From Bacillota bacterium (GTDB lineage: Bacteria; Bacillota; Clostridia; Lachnospirales; Lachnospiraceae): a stretch of 28,429 nucleotides of DNA. Below the pieces are notes generated by a model. It had not been told where the DNA came from. It made no database searches and saw nothing but the letters and a program-made list of their open reading frames with translations. Below are positions 15,329-23,646 of this stretch, in pieces. The stretch lies in assembly GCA_023436225.1 (NCBI GenBank), contig JAEZKA010000009.1:1-28429 (forward strand). The letters run 5' to 3'. The number at the start of each line of letters is the position of its first letter. Position 1 is the stretch's first letter. The position numbers were made by a program, and so were the translations under genes.

Positions 15329-17557
15329 ATGACAAAACAAGAATGGTATGGTTTTGAACCGGGTAGTTGGATGACAGATGTTAATGTCAGGAGCTTCATT
15401 CAGCATAACTATACACCCTATGAGGGTGATGAGAGCTTTTTGGCAGGACCAACCAATAGGACAACCGAGCTCTGGGAAAAGGTTATGGAGCTGATGAAGG
15501 AAGAGAACAATAAGGGTATCCTTGAGGCTGAGACAGAGAAGCCATCAACGATTACTGCCTTTGGCCCTGGATATGTTGATAAAGATAAAGAATTGATTGT
15601 TGGCTTTCAGACGGATAAGCCTTTAAAGCGCGGTATTATGCCCAATGGCGGTATCCGTGTAGTAAAGCATGCATTGGAAGCCTATGGATATACATTAGAC
15701 AAAAAGACCGAGGAGATCTATTCTGAGAATAGAAAGACTCATAATGATGGTGTATTCGATGCCTATACTGATGCTATGAAAAAGGCAAGACACACCGGTA
15801 TCATTACAGGTCTTCCGGATGCCTATGGCCGAGGAAGAATTATTGGTGATTATCGTAGAGTGGCTTTATATGGTGTGGACTTTTTAATTGAGGAGAAGAT
15901 CCAGGAGAAGAAACTTCTTGAGATTCCAATCTTAGAATCCCCGGATATCCGTCTTCGTGAGGAGATCAGTGAGCAGATTGATGCACTGAAGCAACTGAAA
16001 GCCATGGCTGCTTCCTATGGTTATGATATCAGTGTACCTGCGAAGAACTCTTTTGAGGCAACTCAATGGACTTATTTTGCTTACCTTGGTGCGATCAAGG
16101 AGCAGGATGGTGCAGCTATGAGTTTAGGAAGAGTAACTACCTTCCTAGATATTTACTATGAAAGAGATTTAAAGCATAACTTAATTACAGAGGAAGAGAT
16201 CCAGGAACTTATGGATCAGTTCGTTATGAAGCTTCGTATGGTACGTTTCCTTCGTACACCTTCTTATAATGACCTGTTTTCAGGAGATCCTACCTGGGTA
16301 ACAGAATCCATCGGCGGAATGGGACTGGATGGTCGTACCTTAGTTACAAAGAGTAGTTATCGTATCCTTCACACTCTTTATAATCTGGGACCTGCTCCCG
16401 AGCCGAACCTTACCGTTCTTTGGTCTGTTTTCTTACCGGAGCCTTTTAAAAAATACTGCGCAAAGGTGTCCATTGATACCAGCTCTATTCAGTATGAAAG
16501 TGATGATATCATGCGTGGCTATTGGGGCGATGACTACGGTATTGCTTGTTGCGTATCAGCGATGCGTATCGGTAAACAGATGCAGTTCTTCGGAGCCCGC
16601 GCTAATCTTGCTAAGGCACTCCTTTATGCAATCAACGGTGGTAAGGATGAGATCTATGGCGATCAGGTAGCTCCTATGTTTGCGCCGATTACAGGCGAAT
16701 ATTTGAACTACGATGAGGTTATATCTAAGTTTGACCAGACCTTGGATTGGTTGGCAGAGTTATATATCAATACCTTGAATGTAATACATTACATGCATGA
16801 TAAATATAATTATGAGCGTCTGCAGATGGCACTTCACGATATCAATATCCTTCGTACAGAGGCTTGTGGTATTGCTGGTCTTTCTGTTGTTGCTGACTCC
16901 TTATCAGCCATCAAGTATGCTAAGGTTAAGGTAGTTCGTAACGAAGCAGGTCTTGCGGTAGATTACGAGATCGAAGGAGAATATCCTGCATATGGTAATA
17001 ATGATGATCGTGTTGATCAGATTGCCATTGATATCGTAGAGAAATTTATGAATAAGCTTCGTAAGGTTAAGACCTATCGTGATGCGAAACATACGCTGTC
17101 TGTACTGACCATAACCTCCAATGTAGTGTACGGTAAAAAGACAGGCAGCACACCGGATGGCCGTAAGGCTGGTGAACCCTTCGCACCTGGTGCAAACCCG
17201 ATGCATGGAAGAGATAAGAAGGGTGCAATCGCTTCTATGTCTTCCGTTGCAAAACTTCCTTATCGTCATGCAGAGGATGGAATTTCTTATACCTTCTCCA
17301 TCGTTCCAAAGGCATTGGGTAAGAATGAAGAGGAACGCAAGAATAATCTGAAGGATCTGATGGACGGTTACTTCAATAGTAAGGGTCATCATATCAATGT
17401 CAATGTGTTTGACCGTGAGACTCTGCTCGACGCAATGGAGCATCCGGAGAAATATCCTCAGTTAACGATACGTGTATCTGGTTATGCAGTTAACTTTATT
17501 AAATTGAGCCGTGAACAGCAGCTCGATGTAATCAATCGTACCTTCCACGAACGCTAG
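15329..17557 (+). CDS. pflB: Formate C-acetyltransferase (pyruvate formate-lyase)
   Basis: This 742-residue glycyl-radical enzyme has GGAAAGGA (15312-15319) before its start. The adjacent catalytic cysteines are C407-C408 in GIACCVSAMR. The C-terminal radical loop RVSGYAVNF carries Gly718, 24 residues from the end, as in known PFL. It splits pyruvate with CoA to acetyl-CoA and formate in anaerobic fermentation. The Cys-Cys pair and the RVSGYAV loop mark true PFL, whereas glycerol or choline lyases have a single active Cys. The activase gene pflA follows on the same strand after 150 bases. The enzyme is oxygen-sensitive once activated, fitting an anaerobe. Confidence 0.97.
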   Translation: MTKQEWYGFEPGSWMTDVNVRSFIQHNYTPYEGDESFLAGPTNRTTELWEKVMELMKEENNKGILEAETEKPSTITAFGPGYVDKDKELIVGFQTDKPLKRGIMPNGGIRVVKHALEAYGYTLDKKTEEIYSENRKTHNDGVFDAYTDAMKKARHTGIITGLPDAYGRGRIIGDYRRVALYGVDFLIEEKIQEKKLLEIPILESPDIRLREEISEQIDALKQLKAMAASYGYDISVPAKNSFEATQWTYFAYLGAIKEQDGAAMSLGRVTTFLDIYYERDLKHNLITEEEIQELMDQFVMKLRMVRFLRTPSYNDLFSGDPTWVTESIGGMGLDGRTLVTKSSYRILHTLYNLGPAPEPNLTVLWSVFLPEPFKKYCAKVSIDTSSIQYESDDIMRGYWGDDYGIACCVSAMRIGKQMQFFGARANLAKALLYAINGGKDEIYGDQVAPMFAPITGEYLNYDEVISKFDQTLDWLAELYINTLNVIHYMHDKYNYERLQMALHDINILRTEACGIAGLSVVADSLSAIKYAKVKVVRNEAGLAVDYEIEGEYPAYGNNDDRVDQIAIDIVEKFMNKLRKVKTYRDAKHTLSVLTITSNVVYGKKTGSTPDGRKAGEPFAPGANPMHGRDKKGAIASMSSVAKLPYRHAEDGISYTFSIVPKALGKNEEERKNNLKDLMDGYFNSKGHHINVNVFDRETLLDAMEHPEKYPQLTIRVSGYAVNFIKLSREQQLDVINRTFHER

Positions 17558-17565
17558 AATTAATG

Positions 17566-17625
17566 GCTGTTGCATAATATACTATACTGTAGGTATTAAC
17601 TCAGTTATTGTATTGTGCAACAGCT
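17566..17625 (+). other. Hairpin between pflB and pflA
   Basis: GCTGTTGCATAATA (17566-17579) pairs with TATTGTGCAACAGC (17611-17624), one G-U aside, around a 31-base loop. The tail TACTATATTTGCG has few consecutive T. It could be a weak terminator or 3' stabiliser that lowers pflA expression relative to pflB. Confidence 0.55.
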
Positions 17626-17707
17626 ACTATATTTGCGAACTAGTAAATGTGAGCAATGTGAACTGACAGACCTTTAAATTATTTAACAAAGAAGGGAGAG
17701 CTGACAG

Positions 17708-18439
17708 ATGAGTAGTATTGGGCGAATTCATTCTTTAGAGAGTTTTGGTACGGTAGATGGTCCAGGTATCCGTTTCGTTGTATTCCTTCAAGGATGTCCA
17801 CTGCGTTGTCGGTTCTGTCATAATCCAGATACCTGGGAGGTTCGTAAGGGGACGGAATATACCACGGATCAGTTATACGATGAAATTGTAAAATACAAGT
17901 CTTATATGGACTTTTCCGGTGGTGGTGTTACCTTTACAGGAGGGGAACCTTTATTACAGGCGGAATTCATTCTTGAGGTATCCAAAAAGCTGAAGGAGCA
18001 AGGAATATCAATAGCCATCGATACTTCTGGCTTCATCTGGAATGATATGGTGAAGGAAGTCTTGGAGTATACCGATCTTGTACTGTTGGACATAAAGAAT
18101 TATGATCCTATTGTATATAAAGAGGTGACGGGTGTACCACTTGATCCGACCTTAAAGCTATTAGATTATCTACATGAACGTAAGATTAATACATGGATAA
18201 GATATGTACTTGTACCGGGGCTGACCGATAACCTGGATAGTGTAAGAAAGCTATCTGAGCATCTGGACCGATATCCGAATGTGGAAAAGATAGAGGTCTT
18301 ACCTTTTCACAAGATGGGTGAGTTTAAATGGCAGGAGCTTGGACTAAATTATACTTTGTCAGATACAAAAGAACCGGAGCAAGCTCTTATTAAGGAAGTA
18401 AAAGAGATACTGGGAAGCAATGGCAAGAAGGTATCATAA
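17708..18439 (+). CDS. pflA: Pyruvate formate-lyase activating enzyme (radical SAM)
   Basis: This 243-residue radical-SAM protein starts 7 bases or so after GAAGGGAGAG (17691-17700). The cluster motif C30-x3-C34-x2-C37 (GCPLRCRFCHNP) binds the 4Fe-4S that cleaves S-adenosylmethionine, and GGVTFTGGEP is the SAM-contact segment. No extra ferredoxin-like insert is present, as expected for the PFL activase itself. It abstracts hydrogen from Gly718 of PflB to create the glycyl radical. It lies directly after pflB and is followed by a clear terminator. Confidence 0.97.
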   Translation: MSSIGRIHSLESFGTVDGPGIRFVVFLQGCPLRCRFCHNPDTWEVRKGTEYTTDQLYDEIVKYKSYMDFSGGGVTFTGGEPLLQAEFILEVSKKLKEQGISIAIDTSGFIWNDMVKEVLEYTDLVLLDIKNYDPIVYKEVTGVPLDPTLKLLDYLHERKINTWIRYVLVPGLTDNLDSVRKLSEHLDRYPNVEKIEVLPFHKMGEFKWQELGLNYTLSDTKEPEQALIKEVKEILGSNGKKVS

Positions 18440-18467
18440 ATAATTGATCAATTAAGATAATAACTTT

Positions 18468-18515
18468 AGGCATGCGAAAAGGAGTTAGAAATTCTCCCTT
18501 CCACATGCCTTTTTT
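18468..18515 (+). terminator. Intrinsic terminator after pflA
   Basis: AGGCATG (18468-18474) pairs with CATGCCT (18504-18510), with an inner GGAG/CTCC segment, and T at 18510-18515 follows. Between here and the next promoter (18516-18714) I see no real gene, only two micro-frames described in the findings. Confidence 0.85.
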
Positions 18516-18717
18516 GTGTAAACAAAGTCAGTATCATGAGGAAAGAGGCTCACAAAGGAAGCAGCTGCGTATATGCTAACATGTACACGAATAAAGCCTG
18601 CCCGACAAACGTAGGAGAATTATGCGATGAATACATCTACATCTATACTGTAGCAGGAGGAGAAATGCACAATATGCAGAATCTTAGTAGATTTTGGTCT
18701 CCAATGTAATTTTTGGA

Positions 18718-18747
18718 TTGACAAAAGCTCCAATCCTATAATATATT
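18718..18747 (+). promoter_or_regulatory. Promoter of the ABC/ECF transport operon
   Basis: A perfect -35 TTGACA (18718-18723) is 18 bases from TATATT (18742-18747). An overlapping alternative is TTGGAT (18713-18718) with TATAAT (18737-18742). The inverted repeat GGATTG (18715-18720)/CAATCC (18731-18736) sits over the -35 and spacer. Confidence 0.68.
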
Positions 18748-18750
18748 AAT

Positions 18751-18769
18751 AATAATGATTTTCAATATC
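18751..18769. promoter_or_regulatory. Fur-box-like operator
   Basis: AATAATGATTTTCAATATC matches the classical 19-bp Fur box GATAATGATAATCATTATC at 15 of 19 positions, and the 7-1-7 form TGATAAT-N-ATTATCA at 11 of 14 (18756-18770). It begins a few bases after the -10, over the predicted transcription start, where a bound repressor would block initiation. The match was scored by eye; binding is not proven. Confidence 0.6.
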
Positions 18770-18835
18770 AATAATTATATTTCGATTCTTGACCGAAGGA
18801 GGATTATTGATAACAAAGGAAAAGGAGTTAATATC

Positions 18836-20584
18836 ATGCTAGAAAAGCGACTAATTAATGAACTTAAGGATTCCATGAGGTATGTAAAGCTTAATGTTTT
18901 ATTTCAGTGGATTAAGCTGGTTACCAATGTAGTATTTGTTGTTACGATTGGCTTATTGCTTCAGTCACTATTACAGCGGACCGATTTTATATCATTATCA
19001 TCTGCAGTTAGCATATGCATCATCATGATCATACTGAGATTTGCCTCAACCATAGCTGCTAACAGAATGTCCTTCAAAGCCATCGACAAGGTGAAGGCGC
19101 ATCTAAGAGACCGATTATATGAGAAATTACTACGAATTGGTAGCTCCTACCATGAGAAGGTTGCGACCTCAGAGGTAGTACAAATCGCTGCGGAAGGAAT
19201 TGAACAGTTAGAGGTATACATGGGACGTTATCTACCGCAGTTCTATTATAGCATGCTTGCACCTTTAACTTTGTTCGTTATCATTGCTCCCTTTAGTTTA
19301 AAGTCTGCCCTTATCCTGTTATTATGCGTCCCTTTAATTCCGATGTCCATCATTGCCTTCAATCATATTGCTAAGAAAATAATGAAGAAATACTGGAATA
19401 CTTACGCGGATCTGGGTGATACCTTTTTAGAGAATATTCAGGGCTTAACCACACTGAAAATCTATCAGGCCGATGAAATGAAGCATCAGAGGATGAATGA
19501 AGCGGCGGAGGATTTTCGTATAATTACGATGAAACTACTTCGAATGCAGCTGAATTCGATTATCATCATGAACCTCATTGCTTTTGGTGGAGCAGCAATC
19601 GCGATTATTATTGCAGCCTCAGAATATCAGTCCGGCAATATTGTGTTTTGGCAAGCCTTTGCAATCATTATGCTTGGAGCGGAATTCTTTATTCCTTTGC
19701 GATTACTGGGTTCCTACTTCCATGTTGCTATGAATGGAACCACGGCATGTGATAAGCTTTTTCGTATTCTCGGCTTTGAAGAGAATAATACTGCTGGGGA
19801 AGCTACTGCACCAATGAATTTAGCCTTCGATGAGGTATCCTTAAAGGAGATCGATTTTGCCTATGGCGATAACGATTTGGTGTTAAAGAAAGTATCCCTG
19901 TCTGTGAAGAAAGGAGAATTTATCTCCATTGTTGGTCCTTCCGGTTGTGGAAAGAGTACCATTGCCGGTTTAATTATGGGTAACAACACCGGATATAAAG
20001 GGAGTATTACCATGGGAGGTATGGAAGCAACAGGGCTGGCAGAAGCCTTGAAGATGAAGAATATGACATTAGTTACCCATGACAGCTATATTTTCAAGGG
20101 GACGGTCAGAGAGAATCTCCTGATAGGAGATTTATCCGCAAATGATAATAAACTGTTAAAGGCATTGGATCAGGTTAACTTAAAGGACTTTATTCTTGCG
20201 GAGGGCGGACTTGATTTCATGCTTATGGAACAGGGCGGTAATCTTTCTGGAGGTCAGAAGCAGAGATTAGCCATAGCAAGAGCCTTGCTTCATGATAGTG
20301 ATATTTATATCTTTGATGAGGCTACCTCCAATATCGATGTGGAGAGTGAGAATTTGATAATGAAGCTGATTAATGAAATGGCAGCAACAAAGACAATTAT
20401 CTTAATCAGTCATCGTCTAGCCAATGTGGTAAAAAGTGATCGAATCTACGTACTTGATTGTGGTACTGTCAAGGAAAGTGGAAATCATCTGGGATTATTA
20501 GCGGCAAAGGGCCTATACTCTGAAATGTATGAGCAACAGCAAAGTCTTGAGAAATATGGAAGAGGGGAAGAGATCAATGCATAG
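18836..20584 (+). CDS. Exporter-type ABC half-transporter 1 (membrane domain fused to ATPase)
   Basis: This 582-residue protein starts at 18836 after AAAGGAG (18821-18827); the in-frame ATG at 18755 lies inside the Fur-like box and has no ribosome binding site. A six-helix type I ABC membrane domain (about 15-310) is followed by an ATPase: Walker A GPSGCGKST (367-375), signature LSGGQKQR (470-477), Walker B with D494-E495, and H-loop His526. All catalytic residues are present. Its gene overlaps that of a second half-transporter, so they probably form a heterodimer. The CydDC-like fold is shared with lipid, peptide and drug exporters, but also with siderophore importers such as YbtPQ and IrtAB. 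The Fur-like box and the ECF genes that follow favour an iron- or heme-related role; this is inference. Confidence 0.85.
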   Translation: MLEKRLINELKDSMRYVKLNVLFQWIKLVTNVVFVVTIGLLLQSLLQRTDFISLSSAVSICIIMIILRFASTIAANRMSFKAIDKVKAHLRDRLYEKLLRIGSSYHEKVATSEVVQIAAEGIEQLEVYMGRYLPQFYYSMLAPLTLFVIIAPFSLKSALILLLCVPLIPMSIIAFNHIAKKIMKKYWNTYADLGDTFLENIQGLTTLKIYQADEMKHQRMNEAAEDFRIITMKLLRMQLNSIIIMNLIAFGGAAIAIIIAASEYQSGNIVFWQAFAIIMLGAEFFIPLRLLGSYFHVAMNGTTACDKLFRILGFEENNTAGEATAPMNLAFDEVSLKEIDFAYGDNDLVLKKVSLSVKKGEFISIVGPSGCGKSTIAGLIMGNNTGYKGSITMGGMEATGLAEALKMKNMTLVTHDSYIFKGTVRENLLIGDLSANDNKLLKALDQVNLKDFILAEGGLDFMLMEQGGNLSGGQKQRLAIARALLHDSDIYIFDEATSNIDVESENLIMKLINEMAATKTIILISHRLANVVKSDRIYVLDCGTVKESGNHLGLLAAKGLYSEMYEQQQSLEKYGRGEEINA

Positions 20585-22250
20585 AAGCGCGTTATCAATT
20601 TTTTTAAAACTAATAAAATTAGTGAAACCACTGACCCATGTCATGGTTGCGACAATCACCCTTGGAAGTATCGGCTTCTTAGCATCGATTTTTATCACGA
20701 TCCTTGGTGGATATGCACTGTTGAATGTGTTAGGGATAGAGACGGGAATAACGAATTCGACGATCGCGATTATCGTATTAGTTTTAGTGGTAGTATTATC
20801 CGTAGCGAAGTATCTTGAGCAGCTTTCCGGACATTTTATTGCCTTCAAATTATTAGCGGTAATCAGAGATAAGGTATTTGGGTCCCTAAGAAAGCTTGCG
20901 CCCGCTAAACTAGAAGGTAGGGATAAGGGGAATCTGATTTCCATTATCACGACGGATATTGAACTCATCGAGGTATTCTATGCCCATACGATAGCACCCA
21001 TTTCACAGGCCATTCTGTGTTCAGCCCTTGTCATTGCTTTTATGGGCTCGTTCCATTACATATTAGGCATCATTGCATTTCTTGGATACCTTATTGTTGG
21101 CTTGGTGATACCCTACGTGAATACAAAGCTGGGCCGTCAGGCAGGACGTGAATACAGAACTGGCTTTGGAGAATTGAATACCTATCTATTGGAAAGTCTT
21201 AGAGGTCTCAGAGAAATTCTACAATATGGTCAGGGGGAGGCTAGAAGATCCGAAATTGCAGACCGATCAGCCAAAATCAGTGCAAAGAATAAATTGATGA
21301 AGAATAAGGAAGGGGAGGCAGCAGCGTTCACCGATTTGATCATCCTTGGCTTTGGACTAATCATATTAGTTACAAGCATACGTCTATATCAAGCCGGTCA
21401 GATGGAGGTTGGGGCTATTCTAATCAGTACTATAACAATGATTGGGTCCTTTGGTCCAGTGATTGCATTAAGCGCTCTTTCCAATGACCTGCTACAGATG
21501 CTTGCAAGTGGAGAGAGGGTTCTTTCCATCATTGAAGAAGAGCCATTGCTTCCGGAAATCGAGGGTGAGCTTTCAGTTGATTATGAGAAACTGGGTAGTA
21601 TTGAGTGTAATAAGGTGACCTTTGCCTATGATAAAGAGATCATTCTTGATAAGGTGAGCCTATCCTTTCCGAATAATAAGATTATTGGCATACACGGAGC
21701 CAGCGGGTCAGGAAAATCCACACTACTGAAGCTTTTGATGAGATTCTGGGCAGTGGATCGCGGAAGCATAACTTTTGTGGATGATAAACAAAAGGATATT
21801 AATCATATTAATACAAGCTCATTAAGAAATATAGAAAGCTATGTTACTCAGGATACTTATCTTTTTCATGATACGATATCGGATAATATTCGGATTGCCA
21901 GACCGAAGGCAACCATGGAGGAGATTGTGGAAGCAGCTACTAAGGCATCTATTCATGACTTTATCTGTTCCTTACCCAAGGGCTATGATACTCCGGTTAG
22001 TGAGTTGGGAAGCAGTCTTTCCGGCGGGGAAAGACAGAGGATTGGCTTGGCAAGAGCCTTCCTGCATGATGCACCGGTTCTGTTACTCGATGAACCTACC
22101 AGTAATCTGGATAGCTTAAATGAAGGGATTATATTAAAATCCTTAGAGAAGGAATGCGCAAATAAAAGCGTAATTCTAGTATCCCATAGAAAATCCACTT
22201 TAAGTATTGCAAATCATACCTATAAGATGGCTAGTGGAAGAGTATCCTGA
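20577..22250 (+). CDS. Exporter-type ABC half-transporter 2 (membrane domain fused to ATPase)
   Basis: This 557-residue protein starts at 20577, overlapping the previous gene by 8 bases, with GAGGGGAAG (20562-20570) as ribosome binding site; an in-frame ATG at 20529 is deeper in the previous gene and less likely. The membrane domain (about 1-310) has six hydrophobic spans. The ATPase has Walker A GASGSGKST (374-382), Q-loop VTQDTYLF, signature LSGGERQR (481-488), Walker B LLLDEPT with D505-E506, and an SHR H-loop. Both halves of the predicted heterodimer therefore look ATPase-competent, unlike heterodimers with one degenerate site. It is co-translated with half-transporter 1 and upstream of the ECF module. 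Confidence 0.85.
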   Translation: MHRSALSIFLKLIKLVKPLTHVMVATITLGSIGFLASIFITILGGYALLNVLGIETGITNSTIAIIVLVLVVVLSVAKYLEQLSGHFIAFKLLAVIRDKVFGSLRKLAPAKLEGRDKGNLISIITTDIELIEVFYAHTIAPISQAILCSALVIAFMGSFHYILGIIAFLGYLIVGLVIPYVNTKLGRQAGREYRTGFGELNTYLLESLRGLREILQYGQGEARRSEIADRSAKISAKNKLMKNKEGEAAAFTDLIILGFGLIILVTSIRLYQAGQMEVGAILISTITMIGSFGPVIALSALSNDLLQMLASGERVLSIIEEEPLLPEIEGELSVDYEKLGSIECNKVTFAYDKEIILDKVSLSFPNNKIIGIHGASGSGKSTLLKLLMRFWAVDRGSITFVDDKQKDINHINTSSLRNIESYVTQDTYLFHDTISDNIRIARPKATMEEIVEAATKASIHDFICSLPKGYDTPVSELGSSLSGGERQRIGLARAFLHDAPVLLLDEPTSNLDSLNEGIILKSLEKECANKSVILVSHRKSTLSIANHTYKMASGRVS

Positions 22251-22423
22251 TCGGAAAAGAATATTGAGCTTCCGAGTTGATCCGAAGGGAGCTCTGGCTG
22301 TATAAAGCACAAAGTTACTGGTTTAAGAAAGGCTGGGTTATTACGGTGAAGAATATCGAAGTTATTGGAGTTATAGCCGATGACAATGACTAAAATATAA
22401 TGGATGAAAGAAATGGAGAAGCT
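22251..22423 (+). other. Gap between the ABC pair and the ECF genes
   Basis: This 173-base gap starts with a small hairpin TCGGAA (22251-22256)/TTCCGA (22270-22275) immediately after the stop codon. It also contains an open 38-codon frame beginning with TTG at 22277 and ending at 22393, without a good ribosome binding site. No clear terminator or promoter is visible, so the five genes may be one transcript. Confidence 0.4.
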
Positions 22424-22966
22424 ATGAAACTACACAAATTTACAATGAAGGATATTATATTTATTGCTATTATGTCGGCTGCCTTGGTGTTAGCTGGATT
22501 AGTTGTTATGCCACTTGTTATGTCTACCTCACTCTTTGGTTTGCGTAATATGACCTCTGCCATTCTTTATTCCATCTTAACGATTATTGTATTGATGAAG
22601 GTTCAAAAAATTGGGGCTCTGACTCTTCTGGGATTATTTCATGGCTTTGTATTATTAATGATGAGTCCTGTCATGTTCTTTAATATGGCAGTAGGGTCTG
22701 TGTTAAGTGAGCTTCTTACGCTGATTATCTTTAAAAGCTATGAAAGTGATAAAGCGAAGGTATTTGCAACCACGTTATTTATACCCTTGACCATTCCTAC
22801 GACCCTTTTATTTACTATGATAATTCATGGGCAGAGCTTTGATCAGATCATTGATCGACCTCTATTATCCCTAAGCTTGTGTCTGATAACCATTATCCTA
22901 AGCTACCTTGGTGCAAAGCTCGGTCAAAGATTAGGCAGGGAATTACAAAAGGCAGGAAAAATTTAA
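22424..22966 (+). CDS. ECF transporter S component, MptD/Trep_Strep-like membrane protein
   Basis: This is a 180-residue, very hydrophobic protein with about five to six predicted membrane helices. The start at 22424 (MKLHKFTMKDIIFIAIMSAA) has GGAG (22415-22418) five bases upstream; the in-frame ATG at 22400 is less well placed. The short N-terminal KDI-x-I-A-x-M-x-A-A-L pattern and size are typical of ECF S components, and the sequence resembles the MptD/Trep_Strep family. It ends where ecfT begins. S components bind the substrate, such as a vitamin or metal chelate; this family's ligand is not established from sequence. The Fur-like box upstream of the operon favours a metal-related cargo. 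Confidence 0.7.
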   Translation: MKLHKFTMKDIIFIAIMSAALVLAGLVVMPLVMSTSLFGLRNMTSAILYSILTIIVLMKVQKIGALTLLGLFHGFVLLMMSPVMFFNMAVGSVLSELLTLIIFKSYESDKAKVFATTLFIPLTIPTTLLFTMIIHGQSFDQIIDRPLLSLSLCLITIILSYLGAKLGQRLGRELQKAGKI

Positions 22967-23646
22967 TGGAGAAATTTTATGTTAAGCAACCAATCTATCC
23001 GCTGATCAGCCTGCTTTCCGCGCTGATGGTATTCTGCGTGGGACTACTGGTATCAAAGAGATTAACCTTAATTTATTTATTAATTGCCTTGACGGTGGTT
23101 TACATCCTATTTGGTTATGCGAAGGTCTTATTAAGGGCAGTCCCCCTCTTTTTCTTAATCGGTTCCATCGTTGGCTTAGGTGCAGCATTAACCAGCTCCA
23201 ATCCCATGGCTGGTGTTCAGACCTTGGGAAGAACCCTGTTGTTAGCATACTCCTCGATTATTATGGTAGCACTTCCGCCCGTTCATCTGACGCGTAATCT
23301 AATTGCACTGGGAGTACCTAGGATACTGACACTCGGAATGCTGGTGACCATTCGCTTTGTTCCAATATTAATCACTGAGATTAAACAGATTTCAGAAGCA
23401 ATGAAAACAAGGGGAGCAAATGTAAAAATCTATAATCTCTCTTATGTTTATCGTGCATTTCTAGTGCCGTTTCTAATGCGCATAATCAGTATGTCAGATA
23501 TTATGGCAATCTCCATTGAGACGAGAGGCTTTGCTCTTTCTGATAAATCAAGAGTAGTATATAAACAAGTGAAGCTTACAAAAAGAGATATGCTATATGC
23601 TCTATGTATCTTAGGCTTAATGATAGGAGTGGCACTTTATGGATAA
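22966..23646 (+). CDS. ecfT: ECF transporter transmembrane protein EcfT (CbiQ family)
   Basis: This 226-residue membrane protein starts at 22966 in a TAATG overlap with the S-component stop, so translation is coupled. Four to six hydrophobic helices (about 10-135 and 208-225) flank a cytoplasmic coupling region. Two Arg-Gly motifs, AMKTRG (145-150) and SIETRGF (183-189), are the characteristic EcfT segments that contact the ATPases. EcfT holds the S component and transmits ATP-driven movement. The next gene, encoding the double ATPase, overlaps it by 8 bases, so this is a dedicated (group I-like) ECF transporter, not an S component using a shared module elsewhere. Confidence 0.88.
   Translation: MEKFYVKQPIYPLISLLSALMVFCVGLLVSKRLTLIYLLIALTVVYILFGYAKVLLRAVPLFFLIGSIVGLGAALTSSNPMAGVQTLGRTLLLAYSSIIMVALPPVHLTRNLIALGVPRILTLGMLVTIRFVPILITEIKQISEAMKTRGANVKIYNLSYVYRAFLVPFLMRIISMSDIMAISIETRGFALSDKSRVVYKQVKLTKRDMLYALCILGLMIGVALYG

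Noticed and set aside
16904..17443. Long minus-strand open frame of 179 codons inside pflB
   Set aside because: It is a mirror of the strongly conserved pflB coding sequence, with no ribosome binding site and an implausible composition.
18755..18835. N-terminal extension of half-transporter 1 from the ATG at 18755
   Set aside because: That ATG lies in the Fur-like box next to the promoter, at or before the transcription start. ATG 18836 has a proper ribosome binding site and a normal family N-terminus.
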